Source: Tyto alba (lineage: Eukaryota; Chordata; Aves; Strigiformes; Tytonidae). Taken from it: DNA of 64,000 nt. Every line of letters begins with the position of its first letter. Position 1 is the first letter of the stretch. Both the position numbers and the translations under genes were made by a program. Under the pieces are notes generated by a model that ran no database searches, was not told the DNA's origin, and saw only the letters and a list, made by a program, of their open reading frames with translations. Below are positions 61,827-64,000 of the stretch, piece after piece. The stretch is taken from assembly GCF_018691265.1 (NCBI RefSeq), contig NW_024881321.1, positions 14,015,387 to 14,079,386 of the forward strand, in the 5' to 3' direction.

Positions 61827-64000
61827 GAGAATGAAGGGTGAGTGGTGACCTAGCTATGATGTTTTTTATGTAAAATAATCTGTAGAAATAGATTTGGTTT
61901 AAATAAATTACATAGCTGAGGAACTAAGGGTGGTATAGAATAATTTATGAACAGAATAATATCTGGCTATACTGAAAAGCAAATATTTCTGAAGCTTTAG
62001 ATATACCACTGCTCTTCACTGAGGGAAAGCTTTCCACACAAAATCACTTTGTTAGTGTTTGGTTGTCATTTTTAGAGGTAACATGGAAAATCACATTTTT
62101 TTCCAGAAAAATGGGGTTTGGTACCTCTACTGATGTTGCACAAAATAAATTTGCTTTGTTTGGGCCATCCATTAGGATGCTGATAAGAAAGAGATCATTG
62201 TGTTGTTTGTTAAACCTGACTGACTTATTTTGTAAACTGCTGAAACTGATTAAGTATTTGAAATGTCATACTCACCAGAACTAGAAAGGGTATAAGTATA
62301 AGCTTCTATTTAATGTATCCATTTTCAGTTGTTGACAGGTTGCTTCTAATGACTGGTCGTAGTTTTAAAGTCTTTAAGCTAACTTTAAGAGATTCATAGA
62401 AGAAACACTTATATTATAATTTCATTGGAATTATTTAAAATTCATGGTTATTGTTGTTATTGGATATTTTTTCTTTTTAATCTAGAAAATGGTGTCTGAT
62501 ATTAAGCCAAATTCCACTGGGAGATTAAAAATCCCTATTAACAACAACAGAGGCAACTAAATGTTATGGTGTGATGAGAGAATTACCACTATGATTTGTT
62601 TTTATTGTTTTTGGTTGATAGACAGTGAAGCCTGACAGCATTATGCTTGTTTTATAACTTCTAACCTTTTATTAGACAGATTTTCTTCATAATGTTTGAA
62701 TATAGACAACTTTGGATGATGTATGGATCTCTGATGGAACCATATTGAAATATAAGCAAATATATAATTAATTCATGCTTTCATTTTTAGAAAAACATGT
62801 AAAGTATAAATGACCCCAAGGCATCACATTTTTTATGCATTTGAGTGGAGTATTTTCCAAAAGATGGGTTTTTTTTAGGTTTTGATCAGCATATATATCT
62901 TGTGCTATATACAAAATTGTATAGTTTCAATTACAGTTATATTACTGATATATTTCTAAAAACAGCAGCTCTGAGACAGGGAGTATCAAATATAATTTAT
63001 TGTGGGAAAACATATATAAATTAATCAAGTTATTTATTTTACATTAAACTAAATATCATTTATCAAGTATATTTATACCATGCTAATCTGTCATGAACAA
63101 ATCTGTTGTCTGTGGTGAGATTATAACAGAAATGTTTGTTTTCCTTTGGAAAATCTTGCCTTCTATTCCAGCTCTGATCTGTGCTGTAGAATGGAATGCA
63201 ATAAAAGAGTAATAGGCAACAGAGCAAGGACAAGTGAGATGGTCTAATTCAGATAAATATGAGAGCAATGAAAATAAAGGCTACCTTATATAAGAGTGGA
63301 GAAGGGTTACTTTTTTTGTTACAGGACAACACTTGGAGAACACAACTAGGTGAAAACATTTCAAAGGTTTTTAGACAAAGTGAACAATTTGGAAAAGAAA
63401 AAAAAAAAAGAAAAAGAAAAAATCTTCTGAACTTGGAAATCAGAAATCAGATTTTCATTTTTATCAATTGACAGCTAAAAAATTAATTTTAAATTACAAT
63501 ATATATGAATATTTCTTTATAGGGAGCTTGGGATGATGAAAGCATTGTCTGTGTTGGTTGTGATGTGATAAAACCCTGCATAAACCCTGAAGAACAAAAC
63601 ATTAAAACAGATAAAAATGATTTTGGGATTTTTTTTTTTTTTAATTACCAAATGCATAATTTGATACGTTATGAAAGATCCAGATTGGGACTTAATCTGT
63701 GATAGATAATGTATCCATATTTGGGGCAATTATTTCCCTCCCATCCTGTTTGCTGTTCATCTATGTATATAAGATCAATGACTGGCTCTGACCAGTATGT
63801 GGGGGAATATGGGACTATAGTGAGACAGTTTTGATTAATGGAATAAACAGAATAAAAGACCAATGGATATAAGAGATATGTTTCTGGAATAATTCCAATG
63901 AAACTTGACAGAGAAAGTGTATTCCTGGGAGAATTTTATATATTCAGACACTCACATTTTGTAAATATATTTAACTGTTGAAAATTGACTTTGTAATTGT
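61827..64000. other. AT-rich non-coding stretch
   Basis: No gene is supported; frames are at most 73 codons. An A-rich tract lies at about 63398-63420 and a T-run at about 63630-63642. Confidence 0.5.

Overview
The window reads as vertebrate, and specifically avian, non-coding DNA. It is AT-rich by inspection, has no bacterial-style gene packing, and its interspersed repeats are those of birds: 5'-truncated CR1 LINE 3' ends on both strands and several families of solo retroviral-type LTRs. No L1, Alu or B-type repeats were recognised. A neoavian, perhaps passerine, source is my inference from the LTR types. It cannot be fixed from the sequence alone.

I found no protein-coding gene, convincing exon series, tRNA, rRNA or CRISPR array. 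Open frames of about 60 to 250 codons occur on both strands, but none looks like a known domain. The longest lie inside LTRs or a pentanucleotide array. The region is best described as a gene desert or the interior of a very long intron.

Layout. 0-13.9 kb: AT-rich unique sequence with one CR1 fragment (2.7 kb), a perfect 61-copy CCCTT array (7.18-7.49 kb) and a worn CR1 (12.0 kb). 14.0-32.4 kb: an LTR at 14.0-14.5 kb, an 85-bp tandem duplication (17.6 kb), a 1.07-kb solo LTR with a perfect 5-bp target duplication (23.4-24.4 kb), ancient amniote repeat remnants (27.7 and 30.8 kb), an antisense fossil of a LINE reverse transcriptase (31.1-31.4 kb) and another LTR (31.9-32.4 kb). 37.1-37.5 kb: a 404-bp ERVK-like solo LTR with a perfect 6-bp target duplication. 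45.7-48.4 kb: two LTRs of the long family, one lacking most of its R-like region. 52.6-54.8 kb: two CR1 elements facing opposite ways, the second ending in a three-phase pentanucleotide array. 57.9-61.8 kb: a dense cluster of three LTRs and a CR1.

Nothing here works together as a gene system. Functional DNA is limited to recognisable core-promoter and poly(A) signals inside the LTRs. The main interest is evolutionary: target-site duplications, LTR architecture, a LINE fossil and unusual tandem arrays.
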